A program made the position numbers and the translations under genes. Source: Dendrolimus kikuchii (taxonomy: Eukaryota > Arthropoda > Insecta > Lepidoptera > Lasiocampidae). Taken from it: 64,000 bases of DNA. Positions 1-10,330 of this stretch are shown here, in pieces. The DNA lies in the NCBI GenBank assembly GCA_019925095.2, contig CM034395.1, positions 1,002,001-1,066,000 of the forward strand, written 5' to 3'. The number at the start of each line of letters is the position of its first letter. Positions within the stretch are counted from its first letter, which is position 1. Below the pieces are notes generated by a model. The model was not told where the DNA came from, ran no database searches, and saw only the letters and a program-made list of their open reading frames with translations.

Positions 1-680
1 GAGCAAGCACTTCATTTAAGCCATAATTAGTTCTTCTACAGGGCACGTGAAACAACTTGTTGTGGCTAGAGCGTGTTTTGAGATTTGGCACTGCCAGGGA
101 TACAGACGAGGTGAGAGTAGGACAGTCTAAACGAGAATTTACGATATCGTAACGGAAAGACATGTCAGGAAGCTGTCTTCTATTTGTAAGGCTTGTGATG
201 TTATAAAATTGGCAGGCTTCTTCGTACGTAGCAAAAGAGTTCTTTTGTATCATTCTGTTCTTTATTTTGTATCATTCTATTCTATTCTGTATCAATTTGA
301 TAAAAGACACAGAACTGAAAGGCGCAACGGTATTTAATGACATCGAATAGTTCAATTTTGGTTGAATGATCCAAATGGAAACAGAAATGAACCGTCTAAT
401 ATTGGCTTTTGCAACAGCGTGTTATCTATGTGATGTTCGTGTAGATATATTCTTCATGACACGAGTTAGCTGTTAAAACATTAATTTAGATATGTGCGTA
501 TAGGGGTATTCCTTATAAAGCAATTTGGATGGAAATGAGGTGGGATCAGGGACATGCAAACATTGGTTTGTTTTAATTCAACCCCAATACCCGATGGGCA
601 ATCGATTGGCCTTGTTTGAGGTGGAATATCATTCAAATTAAAATAAGAGTACCTACTATACAAACCGTAGTATAATAATA
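1..680. other. No gene recognised
   Basis: AT-rich sequence with no open frame resembling a known protein and no repeat family seen elsewhere in the window. It ends at the CTAG terminus of the Helitron-like element that follows. Confidence 0.5.
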
Positions 681-1449
681 CTAGCTGTGCCCGCGACGTC
701 GTCCGCGTGGAATTTGCTTTCAAAACCCTCCGATTTTGAAACATTCTTCATTGCTGCACCGCTCCTATTGGTCTTAGCATTATTAAATATAGCCTATAGC
801 CTTCCTCGATAAATGGGCTATCCAACACTGCAAGAATTTTTCAAATGAGACCAGTAGTTCCTGAGATTAGCGCGTTTAGTCAAACAATATTAGTATATTT
901 GGCTACAACACTAATACTAACATTGTAAATATCGCGATATCTTTCGAATGAAACGTCCGAATTGAATAATTCAAAAAGTTCTAGAAAGGTATTGAATTCG
1001 TCTTGAATATGGAGTAATTTATTTTGATAAGGAGTAATATCAAGGTACAAAATAAAGAGTTTTTAAAGCGACGGCATTTTAATTATTTAAAAAAATAAAA
1101 GAAAACACTTATTGTGAGATAACTACAATAGTCAGACATATGGTTGCGCGATATTTTTTGTAGACAATTATATGTTCTGAAAAGTGGTAGTACATTGTTT
1201 TGTTCTATAATCAATCATTTTCGCAGCGCACGCCGTGTAAGGATTTTTTCAGATCATTTTTTTACACCTTGGGTTACATTATTGGACTTTTAGTAAGGAT
1301 CCCTAATTTTCTAGAAAATATAATATAGCCTTCCTCGATAAATGTACTATTGAACAGTGAAAGAATTTTTCAAATGGGACTAGCGGGTCCTGAGATTAGC
1401 CCGTTTAAACAAACAAACAAACTCTTTAGCTTTATAATATTAGTATAGA
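681..1449 (-). mobile_element. Helitron-like element, dimeric form (copy 1)
   Basis: Read on the minus strand it begins A|TCTATACTAATATTATAAAG and ends GGGCACAGCTAG|T, the TC...CTRR termini and A/T flanks expected of Helitrons. A short GC-rich hairpin (CGCG...CGCG) lies about 10 bp inside the CTAG end. The middle holds a second internal copy of the 5'-type sequence (the AACGCGCTAATCTCAGGAA region appears near both ends), so the element is a dimer or an old nested pair. An inverse-orientation copy with the same composite structure lies at 55,973-56,703. No Rep/helicase coding is present, so it is non-autonomous. Confidence 0.7.
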
Positions 1450-1790
1450 TTAGGGATTTTTCGGCGACTTTGCCTACCGAAAATCCCAACCCTGTGGAAG
1501 CTATCCTAGTTTCCGAATATAATATATTTCATACTATTTTGAGGACAAGCATTCATATAGTTTATATTGCATATGTTTACCTAGGCGTTATTCGCTTTAA
1601 GGAAATTCCGTTGAGTCCCGCCAAAAATTTCGATTTTCCGGGATAAAAATCCCGAAAAGTTTATACATCTATACTACTATATTTTGTATATATAACATAT
1701 GTACTAAAATTCAGCAAAATCGGTGCCGTGATTTTTGTGTGAAAGCGTAGCAGCCAGAGTTACTTTCGCATTTATAATGTTAAGCATGGA
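1450..1790 (-). repeat. Helitron-like remnant with hairpin
   Basis: A hairpin GGGATTTTTCGG / CCGAAAATCCC lies at about 1,453-1,490. The right end (GTGAAAGCGTAGCAGCCAGA ... TTCGCATTTATAAT) resembles the inverse of the 5' end seen in the copy at 31,530-31,752. Boundaries are not clear. Confidence 0.35.
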
Positions 1791-1929
1791 TACTTAGTAT
1801 AACTATAATGCTGTTTCTTTAAGATAACTTGGTACGAAATCAAGAATACATCACCCGGTATTATTTCTTCGATTTAAGATTAATTGCCATTATAATTATA
1901 AATAAATAAAAAACAAATATTGCCATTTT

Positions 1930-2222
1930 ATCCGTGCAGGAACGGAGAAAGAATACAATTTCCTGCGGCCGGGCGGCCTGTCGTAAGAGGCGACTAAACA
2001 ACCCACAGCCAGGTGGTAGGGGTATTTGCTCGACTGGATGGCGACCATAACAACCTTGAGTTGTGTTCCGGCATTAGTGACCAGGTTCCAGTCTCCTTTA
2101 AGAAAGCAGCAGCACATTTGTAGCACCTTTGGTGTTGCAAATGTCCATAGGCGATGGTAACCGCTTTCCATCAAGTGGGCCGTCTGCATGTCTGCTGAAC
2201 TCCTGCAATAAAAAAAATAAAA
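1930..2222 (+). mobile_element. SINE-A copy 1, sense, internally deleted
   Basis: It starts ATCCGTGCAGGAACGG and ends CTCCTGCAAT plus an A-rich tail. Compared with other copies it lacks about 25 bp after GACTGGATGGC (the CTACCACCCCTGG segment). The last codons of the LINE-derived tail, ...GTCCATAGGCGATGGTAA, are present. No TSD could be resolved because the tail merges with A-rich flank. Confidence 0.85.
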
Positions 2223-2580
2223 TATATAAGACTCCGAGTGTGACAGTAAATGAAGATAATTAAAAAATAATTCTCTTTCTCTTCTTCTCTTCTTGAAGTT
2301 TGTGTTTATAAAGTTATGAGGGAGTAAAACGATTCTGTTTGTTGTATTTGCAGACAACGGAGAGGATCTCGAAATGCGGATAAACATCGGGGCTGCGAGG
2401 CGGTCTCGAGATCTTTTCAATGTTCATAGGATCGAGTTCGGGACAGTTGAGCCTCTTCACGACGCGTCTTATCGCACGAGTGTGATCGTAATGATCATAA
2501 AATACACTTTGTGTACACAAAGAGGTATATTTGGGTTGAATCCGCTGCGGACCTTTTCTCGGACGCTTTTAAAGTAGTTT

Positions 2581-2893
2581 TTTTTTAATTGCAGAAGCTC
2601 AGCAGACAGACAGACGGCCCACTTGATGGAATGCGGTTACCATCGCTTATAGACATTTGCAACAACAAAGGTGCTACAAATGCGCTGCTGCTCTCTTAAG
2701 GCAGACTGGAACCTGATCACAAATGCCAGAACATAACTCATGGTTGTTATGGTGACATACTTTAGAACAGGGGTGGTAGCCAGCCAGTCGGGCAAATGCC
2801 CTACCACCTGGCTGTGGGTTGTTAAGTCGCCTCTTACGATAGGCCGCCTGGCCGCAGGAGAATTGTATTCTTTCTCCGTTCCTGCATGGATAA
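2581..2893 (-). mobile_element. SINE-A copy 2, antisense, near full length
   Basis: The + strand reads polyT, then AATTGCAGAAGCTCAGCAG, and finishes at CCTGCATGGATAA. It aligns along its whole length with copy 1, including the segment copy 1 has lost. Confidence 0.85.
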
Positions 2894-3087
2894 AAATTAT
2901 AAAATATATTATGTCTTGCTGTAAATTCAAGTTAGTGAGGAAGCTCATGGATGCTTACTTATATAAATTAACCTTGGAACTAATATTAAGATTTATTCAG
3001 AATTCACAAGTAGTTAAGACAAACCCAAAAGTGTGCTAAATATTATTTAAACTATTATATTAGAGAAGAGTAGACTGTTTATTATGG

Positions 3088-3365
3088 TAGATTCACATAC
3101 ATACATACATACATAACTTCACGCCAGTTCCCTTGCGGGGTAGGCACGAACAACAGAGTGCCATTTAGGCTTATTCTTACACACCTCACTTGCTTCCTTG
3201 ACATTCATAACTCTTGTCATGCAAGCTCGTCTGTTCTTAAGGCTCTTGACATCACCTTTGCTAGTGCACGATCAATTTGATCATGGAAGGTGTGTCATGG
3301 CCTTCCACGACTTCTGCATCCATCCACTTTTGCATTGTATATCTGTTTAGTCATTAGATTCACAT
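3088..3365 (-). mobile_element. RTE-B LINE, 5'-truncated copy with 11-bp TSD
   Basis: A perfect 11-bp TSD (TAGATTCACAT at 3,088-3,098 and 3,355-3,365) bounds the insert at 3,099-3,354. The low-coordinate end is the (CATA)n 3' tail; reading minus, the coding remnant runs from ...TKQIYNAKVDG to ...YPARELA followed by a stop about 8 nt before the tail. Only the last ~80 codons of the reverse transcriptase ORF remain. The insertion lies immediately upstream of RTE-C sequence. Confidence 0.9.
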
Positions 3366-3650
3366 CATTGGACAAATTCACTTCACGTCCGTGACATAGC
3401 AGACAAACTGCAGGAGAGTCGCTTACGCTAGTTACGTGGGGAACAAATGTCTAGCCATGCCGCCTCCGCCAGGTCTTGGTCGAATGGATAGGCTCAAGAA
3501 ATGCTGGCTTGACTTTGTGAAGGCTGACATGCATACCAATGGTCTCAATACAAGGGATGTCGAAGATCGCGCAAAGTGGATGGAAGTAGGAAAGCGGGGC
3601 GTCGAAGTGAACGCTCCGAACGCAACCGGAAACTAACGCTCGGATATCAT
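3366..3650 (+). pseudogene. RTE-C LINE C-terminal fragment 1
   Basis: A second RTE-type family. The + strand frame from 3,436 reads VGNKCLAMPPPPGLGRMDR then LKKCWLDFVKADMHTNGLN, matching the minus-strand copy at 6,190-6,545. The preceding part (HVRDIADKLQ-like, HVLRRPANY-like) is partly deleted. This is the conserved tail region after the RT thumb found in RTE-clade ORFs. No function remains. Confidence 0.7.
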
Positions 3651-3764
3651 TAGAAAAGGACGCTAAAATAATTTTAGGGATAATTAATTTTTAGATTGTA
3701 GTTTATAATTTATCACCTCTACGATGTACATAATTGATTTGAACAATCATTTAACTTTCTTTAC
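3651..3764. other. Spacer between RTE-C and SINE-K
   Basis: Short AT-rich spacer; nothing recognised. Confidence 0.5.
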
Positions 3765-4075
3765 AAGTCCTGGTAGTGTAATGGCTAGCGCACGCGTCCC
3801 AGACCCAAAGGGCGCGGATTCGTTCCTGGCTGGAACGCATACACCGCTTAGGCAGTTTTCTGACCTAATGTGCATATTGTTACAATTACCACGTGCTAAT
3901 AACGGTGAAGGAAAACATCGTGATGCAACCTGCACATCGAGATAACTGATGTGTCAAACCTGCCAAGCCGCCTTGGACAAGCGTGGCGGGTATACTGTCC
4001 GTTCCCCTATAGTGGGAGGCCCGAGCCCAGCAGTGGGACATTTATGGGCTGCTATTATTATTTATTATTATTAAC
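3765..4075 (+). mobile_element. tRNA-derived SINE-K, copy 1
   Basis: The head GTAATGGCTAGCGCACGCGT resembles a tRNA A-box region and GGATTCGTTCCTGG is a mutated B box (consensus GGTTCGATCC). The tail contains GGCCCGAGCCCAGCAGTGGG, a 3' motif I know from abundant lepidopteran SINEs, then a (TTA)n-like run. The second copy, at 22,995-23,262, keeps the better B box. Confidence 0.75.
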
Positions 4076-4882
4076 TTCCTTTATAACTATATATTTTAAT
4101 GAACTAGCTTAGAAATTAATTTACAAGAAAGCCATTAAAATAGCTTTAATATAGGTTATAATAATAATTTAAAACATGCAAATATTATCTACAATGCAGC
4201 CGTTATAATGTCATTGAGAAACACAGGTTATTCGTAAATCACAAGGAATAACGTTTAGGTGTAATAGTATTGTGTATTAGTAAAAAAATGTCTGCCTAAA
4301 GAATAGCTATCAAGAAATAATTTTTGTTACGACTTTTACAGATTTTTTATTTGACTATTATTTTGTTACGGCTGGCCCGCTACGATTATCGCTCCGTATA
4401 TTTCCAACGAACCATAACGGGTGCACACGACCAGAGATAAGCAGCTTGCGTGCTCACCTCCCAACACGTACCTTAGAATTAACCTTAGGGCGAACTTCGA
4501 CGGTTGCCTCCACAACTTTATGAACTTCTATATTAGTTTCGCGTTCCATGAGGGTAAATAATAACCTGTGTTGTCGGTTTTACGTGAGGTTTTATTGATC
4601 TGAAGCTAGCTTATATTGGTCTACCTGTGAAAAGTGATAGTATAATAAGCAAAGGCCTATTTAAGTGGTCGTGTAACATTGTATAGGACCAATGTATAAA
4701 GTCTATAATCGTGAAGAAGAATCATGTTGTACTTAGATCTTTGTTAATGGTAGTTATTATCTGAAACTTATTACGATTAAAAGTTTATTTTCATAACGAG
4801 CTTATATTAGTAATGATTAACGCAACTTAGTAAATTTTATTGATTAAATTTAATATATAAAGTATGTTTGTATTTATTATAT
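4076..4882. other. No gene recognised
   Basis: AT-rich, no open frame worth naming and no match to other repeats in the window. This is one of the few apparently single-copy stretches. Confidence 0.5.
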
Positions 4883-5675
4883 TACATATTTCGTACATAC
4901 ATACATACATAACTTCACGCCAGTTCCCTTGCGGGGTAGGCACGAACAACAGAGCGCTATTTAGGCTTATTCTTACACACCTCACTTGCTTCTTTGACAT
5001 TCATAACTCTTGTGATGCACGCTCGTCTGTTATTAAGGCTCCTGACATCACCTTCTGCTAGTACACAATCAATTTGATGATGGAAGGTGTGTCGTGGCCT
5101 TCCACGACTTCTGCATCCATCCACTTTTGCATTGTATATCTGTTTAGTCATTCTTTTATCATGCATTCTTTCCACATGCCCGAACCACCGGAGCATTCCT
5201 TTCCTTACCCTCACTCTCTTTCAGACCAACTCTCTTTCTTACCTCGGTATTACGAACGCGGTCCACGAGCGTCTCGACCGCATTTACTCTACTTTCATGC
5301 TCTCTCTTCCATATCCAACTCTCGCTTCCATACGTGAGCGTTGGTACCAGCACCGCGTTGTGTATGGCAAGCTGGGCCTTCTGGCCTAGGTTGTTAGCGC
5401 CTAGAAGTTTACCTAACGCTCCATTCACACTATTCCCCAAATTCACTCTTCTTTCTATATCAGCGGTGTACCTTTCATCCCTGCTAAAAGCACATCCAAG
5501 ATATACAAACTCACTCACTTGCTCCAGCATAACATCATCGACCATTATTCTTGCATTCGTTCTGGTTTCTTCTCTTTCAAACACCATAACCTTTGTTTTC
5601 TTCGCATTCAAATGTAAGCCTCTCGCCTGACAGTCATCTTTCATCATTGTGACTAGTGTGACTACATATTTCGTA
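4883..5675 (-). mobile_element. RTE-B LINE, longest copy, 13-bp TSD
   Basis: A perfect 13-bp TSD TACATATTTCGTA (4,883-4,895 and 5,663-5,675) bounds the insert. The coding remnant on the minus strand starts in the RT core (LHLNAKKTKVMVFEREE, then FVYLGCAFSRD) and runs through VPTLTYGSESWIWKREHESR to the C terminus. It is broken: about 15 codons around ALRKICGVTLA are missing and the frame changes near 5,210. The right TSD directly abuts an LTR, so the RTE landed in the flank of LTR-L copy 1. Confidence 0.9.
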
Positions 5676-5676
5676 T

Positions 5677-6122
5677 TGTTACAATTTGGGCCACCTGCAT
5701 ATCTGTAAACAAAGCACATTAATTACCCGCCGGCGTTTGACCTAATAACATTAAAACTCTTTTATGACTGTCTTCTTTTGTTTACTTTAAGTTTAAATTT
5801 TGTGATTAGAAAAAGAGCCCATTGTGTATTGTAATATTTATGGTAGTCATTAGTCACGTGTGATTCTTGGAAAATTCAGTCCACGCGGTCCAGCAGACAT
5901 ATTGTATTTGTATAGTATAAAGCAATGCCCCAACGGAGGGGTGAGGGGTCGAGCGATAAGCACAAGCGAAGCAAGACGTGTTTACTACTTTCAGTAATCT
6001 ATTTAATGACTGACTTTGCGCGTGTTATTTATTTGTACCTGTGTTATACGTGTTTGTATAGTCCTAATAAATTCTGTAGTAATTGTAACGGCATTTTAAT
6101 TCCAGTCCCGTAACTCGTAACA
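5677..6122 (+). mobile_element. Solo LTR of family LTR-L, copy 1
   Basis: It begins TGTTACAATTTGG and ends CTCGTAACA (TG...CA). The flanks GTAT (5,673-5,676) and GCAT (6,123-6,126) are compatible with a 4-bp TSD carrying one change. Inside are ATAAAGCAATG-like and AATAAATTC sequences that could serve as promoter and polyadenylation signals. No internal retrotransposon sequence follows. Confidence 0.75.
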
Positions 6123-6189
6123 GCATATATTGTAGGGTGTAAAATGCATAACTCAAAGTTAATGATGGGATATTTTACATTCTGGGTCC

Positions 6190-6545
6190 GTAGCAGCTTG
6201 TTTGTCAGCTTTCCTATTTTTTCTACTTCACTTCGCGCGGTCTTCAGCATCCCTCATTTTGAGAACATTGGTACGCACGCCATCCTTCACATTATCAAGC
6301 CAACATTTCTTGGGCCTTCCCCTTCGACCGGGACCTGGCGGAGGCGGCATGGCTAGACATTTACTCCCCACATAATTAGCCGGTCTCCGTAAAACGTGAC
6401 CGTACCAGCGTAAGCGACACTCTTGCAGTTTGTCTGCTATGTCACGGACATGACTGCCGCGGATGCGGGGGTTCCTGAACCGGTCTTTCCGCATCACTCC
6501 ACACATCCATCGCATATTCATCTCCGTGACACGCAGTACTTGCTT
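6190..6545 (-). pseudogene. RTE-C LINE C-terminal fragment 2
   Basis: The minus frame 6,521-6,228 reads NMRWMCGVMRKDRFRNPRI, RLRWYGHVLRRPANYVGSK and GRRGRPKKCWLDNVKDG, typical of the region following the RT domain in RTE-clade LINEs. The frame ends without the usual basic C terminus; the remaining ~15 codons continue in another frame to about 6,195. Decayed copy. Confidence 0.75.
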
Positions 6546-6894
6546 GTGTAAAATTTATATAAACCCTAACAACGTTATTTCTTTTATAAAAGTGGCATCT
6601 AAAAATAAAACTCATCCAAAGAAAAAACCCTTAAACCTCCGTATCTAAGCAGATGTTTAACATTCCCACTATCATCCCTTGAGCTCCAAATTGTAGTTTC
6701 CAGTTGTTGTTAAGCGAACTTTTTAAGTTGTCAAAGTGTACCAAGTGGCAGCTAACTGCGATTTGGGATAATCTCGTTTGGTTATATCCGCATTGTTGTT
6801 ACTACTGTGACCATACTTTTGCTTTTATACAGATAGTATTGCTTAGATAAGTCACAAAGTAGCACGGTTGTAGTTCGAACATTCAGGTGTATTA
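6546..6894. other. No gene recognised
   Basis: No recognisable coding or repeat sequence. Confidence 0.4.
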
Positions 6895-7079
6895 GCTGAA
6901 ATCAAATTTAACATCCCAGCGAATTTTGTGATGAGACGTAGGCAGCCACCAATGTTCGTAGTACCATACGGCAGGACCATCTTGCTTAATAAGGCGCCGA
7001 TGACACAGGCCTTGCGAACAGTGAACAAGATATGTCAACAAAGTACTGTGACTGAATTCACTAGAACTGCATATTATAT
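6895..7079. repeat. Repeat M, copy 1 (unoccupied for SINE-A, occupied by LTR-L)
   Basis: Matches 33,105-33,650. Landmarks are ACATCCCAGCGAATTTTGTG and CATACGGCAGGACCA. It shows the empty site CGTAG (6,957-6,961) where copy 2 carries a SINE, and it is itself split by a solo LTR after CATATTATAT. A minus-strand frame of about 45 codons (CHRRLIKQ, AVWYYEHWWL) stays open in both copies; I do not recognise it. Confidence 0.6.
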
Positions 7080-7613
7080 TGTTACGAGTTTACGGGACTC
7101 GAATTAAAATGCCATTAGAATTATTATAGAGTTTATTAGAACTGTACAAACACTTATAACACAGGTACAAATATAATAATAATAATAATATAGAAGGTCG
7201 TAATTCAATAAAACGCGCAAAGTCCGTCACTATTAGATTCCCGAATGTACACACGTCACGCCTAGATCGTAGTTGTAGATTAACTGACCCCCTCTCTCAA
7301 TCAGGCCCTTGTTTTATACTTCATAAATGCAAATGTACCCGCCCGGCAACGTCGAAATAATTTCCTACAATTAGCTTGTACTTATAATCCGCAACACGTG
7401 GCTAATGATGCTCCCGAGCGACCGTAAACGAGTACAATAGGACAATAGGCTGTTCTCTACAATAACTAGAAACGTATTCCAATAAATAAGTGAACACAAG
7501 AAGACGATCATAAAAGGATTACGACTAGTTCAAATGCCGACAGGTAATAAAATGTGCTTTTACAGATCTGTACGTGAAATTTGTCTTTGTCGGAGCCTAA
7601 GTTGTAACAATAT
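7076..7613 (-). mobile_element. Solo LTR of family LTR-L, copy 2, TSD ATAT
   Basis: Runs TGTTACGAGTTTACGGG ... AAGTTGTAACA from 7,080 to 7,609, flanked by perfect ATAT duplications (7,076-7,079; 7,610-7,613). Minus orientation: GTTTATTAGAA on + is the inverse of the TAATAAAC polyadenylation-like signal. The sequence continues as repeat M (GTTATGACGA) on the right, so the LTR inserted into M. Confidence 0.85.
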
Positions 7614-7744
7614 GTTATGACGACTGAATAGGTATACATGTACTTATATATATAATGTATCATGTGCGCCACGCTATCATATTGGTGGCAACTGTAATGA
7701 TAGCGATGTTAGTAAGTTAATAAATAAATAAATCTATTAGTTGT

Positions 7745-7876
7745 GTGTTATAATAATCGACAGAAAAACACTCATAACACACCCATGTGTTATGGTTAAT
7801 ATACTAGCGAACACTCTGAAATAGATCCCAGACGTCCTGATTATAGTGTTACATACCGACAAAGAAATATACACAC
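7745..7876 (-). repeat. Degenerate SINE-I tail plus 5' scrap of LTR-L
   Basis: AATCGACAGAAAAACACTCATAA ... GATCCCAGACGTCCTGATTA (two short landmarks) parallels the tail of the SINE-I copy at 13,391-13,531. At 7,848 a TGTTACATACCGACAAAG start of LTR-L follows and is cut by the SINE-A copy. Confidence 0.4.
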
Positions 7877-8066
7877 CTGGATGGCTACCATGTCGCCATA
7901 TCAGCTATGAGTTGTGTTCCGGCATTGGTGATCAGGTTCCAGTTTCCCTTAGGAGAGTAGCAGCGCATTTGTAGCGACATTGGTGTTGCAAATGTCCATA
8001 GGCGATGGTAGCCGCGTTCCATCAAGTGGGCCGTCTGCCTGTCTGCTGATCTCCTGTAAAAAAAAA
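7877..8066 (+). mobile_element. SINE-A copy 3, 5'-truncated
   Basis: Begins within the element at GGATGGCTACCATGTCGCC and ends CTCCTGTAAAAAAAAAC. The LINE-derived tail including the TAA stop after ...GGCGATGG is altered to TAG. Confidence 0.8.
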
Positions 8067-8205
8067 CTTAGATAAAAATTCGTTAGTCAAAGGCCGAAAA
8101 ACGTCATTTATTTGGACTTTAACTAAGACTTTATGTCAGACCTGAGGTTTAACTAGTCAAACCTAGGAGCGCTACAGCTTCGATGTTTGACTTTAACGTA
8201 TATAT
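8067..8205. repeat. Repeat T, partial copy
   Basis: Matches 38,345-38,470 over about 130 bp (AAATTCGTTAGTCAAAGG, GACCTGAGGTTTAACTAG). The fuller copy carries TTTGACTA/TAGTCAAA motifs at several places, which suggests a small inverted-repeat element, but ends are not defined. Confidence 0.5.
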
Positions 8206-9040
8206 AAAACTTTCATGACAAATGATATAAAGGAAAAGCTAAATTTTTAAAATACAAGTTCGCAAAAAGATATTTCAGCTATTTACTCTAGTCTTGTTCG
8301 GTCCTTGCCTAGTATAAAGTAGGTAGAACATCGCTCCATCAATTTTGCTGTCTACCCTCCTTCTGTGTGAGGCGACGGCCACTACAGAGCAGGGTAGGAG
8401 CAGCCTTTTTTTGAACACTTACTGTCGACGTCTTAACGAGACTACAACGCGCCGTGCGCTCATAATTTTGAATAATATTCATTATACTCATTGTGATTAC
8501 TGGCCGTGCCAAGAACTTATTATATGTACTTAGACTTGTTAAAAGTGTTAGCTCTAAGGTGGAGATTAGTGCCGTGTGCTGTTCCTGTGTGTAACCTGAA
8601 CCGAGCCAGGAGACGGCGGATCTCAAGGTTGGTGGAGCTTCTGCTTTTCTAGTGCAAGGATCTAGGTCATATTTCTCTCATACAGTCCATTATAAATTGA
8701 ACCAGCATTTTTTCCGTAGGCTATAGCGCCCCACAGGTCTGATTGTTTCACATCGGCCCTAAAGTAGTCCATTGTGACTCATAACACAGACATAACAAGT
8801 TAAGTTTTAATATAGGTATAGGTACATTTGTTTTTTCAAATGAAACTATCATCTCGTTTTCTTATAATATAATATACTAAGGGCCGATTTTTCAATTGTC
8901 AGATAAAAGTTATTCATCGCATGAAATACAACATGAATAAATTAAAAATTACAATTGCGTTAATAAAAAATTTGAGCTCTTTCACTTTTATATTCTGTCA
9001 GGTTATAATTTATTTGATTGCTAACTTTTATCTGATGATT
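8206..9040. other. No gene recognised
   Basis: Open frames on both strands around 8,339-8,626 have no recognisable motifs and no support from a second copy. Nothing further seen. Confidence 0.4.

Positions 9041-9042
<2 letters not shown>

Positions 9043-9123
<81 letters not shown>
9043..9123. repeat. (TA)n microsatellite
   Basis: About 40 uninterrupted TA dinucleotides. It produces meaningless IY-repeat frames on both strands. Confidence 0.97.
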
Positions 9124-9126
<3 letters not shown>

Positions 9127-9138
9127 TAAACACATAAG

Positions 9139-9590
9139 TAATACACATACTCAAACCAACGCGCACTACCATCGAATTGCATTACACGCACACTTCACAA
9201 ACAAACCAAGACACACAAAGAGCCTAAAAATTAATAACCCAGGCACAGAAAAGAAAAAAACAACACACATGGCATTAGATAGGACTATATATAAGTATAT
9301 ATATAAGGACAACACTGCACATGCACTTCCTCACAACACCAGCATGTAACAGATACACTCTACATTAGTATAAGTTTAGTATTAAAATTAGAATAAATTA
9401 ATATAATAAGTTATTCTTAAGGTACACCACAACATAAAAATCACTAAATTAATGTCACACACAGTAACAAAAATAAACAATAAGCGTGTATGGACTCTAA
9501 AATTTCTCATAGAAATTAAGTAGTAAAAAAGGGTACGGAACTCGAGTCCGTAGAGATGTTAATAATAAAAAAATAAAAAAAACACAAGTA
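9139..9590 (+). mobile_element. Retroposon H, copy 1
   Basis: Begins at ACACATACTCAAACCAACG, the same 5' end as the copies at 20,013 and 63,205, and ends with a hairpin TACGGAACTCGAGTCCGTA followed by TTAATAATA and an A-rich tail. A frame ending ...NTAHALPHNTSM then stop is shared with copies 2 and 6. A possible TSD (ACACATAAGTA versus ACACAAGTA) flanks it. Confidence 0.75.
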
Positions 9591-9751
9591 TTATCACTCC
9601 TGTTTCCCATAGGGACAAGCAGATTAGACTGATTTCTACTTTCTACGATCTTGACACACGAGTCGCTTCAACTACTTTAGTGATCTCTTCAAATATGCAC
9701 GTTTATTTGAGATGCTTTTTATCTGAATATCCTTCAAAATCATCTGTGACT

Positions 9752-9999
9752 TGCTTCTGCGCACGACTTCGTCCGCGTGGAATAGTTAAAAAAATAGTAA
9801 GTTAAAAAACACCCCCCCGATTTTGAAAAATTCTTCATTGGTGCTCCGCTCCTATTGGTCTTAGCGTGATGATATATAGCCTATAGCCTTCCTCGATAAA
9901 TGGGCTATCTAACACTGAAAGAATTTTTCAAATCAGACCAGTAGTTCCTGAGATTAGCGCGTTCAAACAAACTCTTCAGCTTTATATATTAGTATAAGA
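9752..9999 (-). mobile_element. Helitron-like element, short form
   Basis: Minus strand begins A|TCTTATACTAATATATAAAG and ends near GACGAAGTCGTGCGCAGAAG, where the CTAG is no longer intact. Shares the AACGCGCTAATCTCAGGAAC and TCGAGGAAGGCTATAGGCTA blocks with the copies at 34,251 and 37,403. Confidence 0.65.
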
Positions 10000-10330
10000 T
10001 TTCTATATTATGATTACCTATATGCTTGTACTGTATTTTTTAAATATTCTAATAAGGACAGAACCAAATATTACAAATAATAGACACCCTATTAACGAGT
10101 AAACTTGCAGCATAACTACGCCTGGAAAGTCGGCTAATAAGGATTAATTCCGAAACTGCATCCGAGTGGCTTGTTGCTACCAACTTGCCTCGTTTGGTGC
10201 CCGCCTTAATGTTTGTCGTTCTTGTACTTACGTAGGTAGGTAACTTTTTATTGTACACCAAAACATAGACGGCCTTATCGCTAAAAAGTAAAACATAAAA
10301 ATTACTATATTTTGAAAATTACTAAGCACC
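10000..10330. other. No gene recognised
   Basis: A 70-codon minus frame at 10,049-10,261 has no recognisable motif. Nothing else seen. Confidence 0.4.

Noticed and set aside
2040..2115. Internal pol III A/B boxes in SINE-A (GGCATTAGTG and GGTTCCAGTCTCC)
   Set aside because: The two boxes would be only about 8 bp apart, far closer than a tRNA-type promoter allows; origin of SINE-A left open.
8921..9172. ORFs rich in IY/YI on both strands
   Set aside because: Produced by the (TA)n microsatellite.
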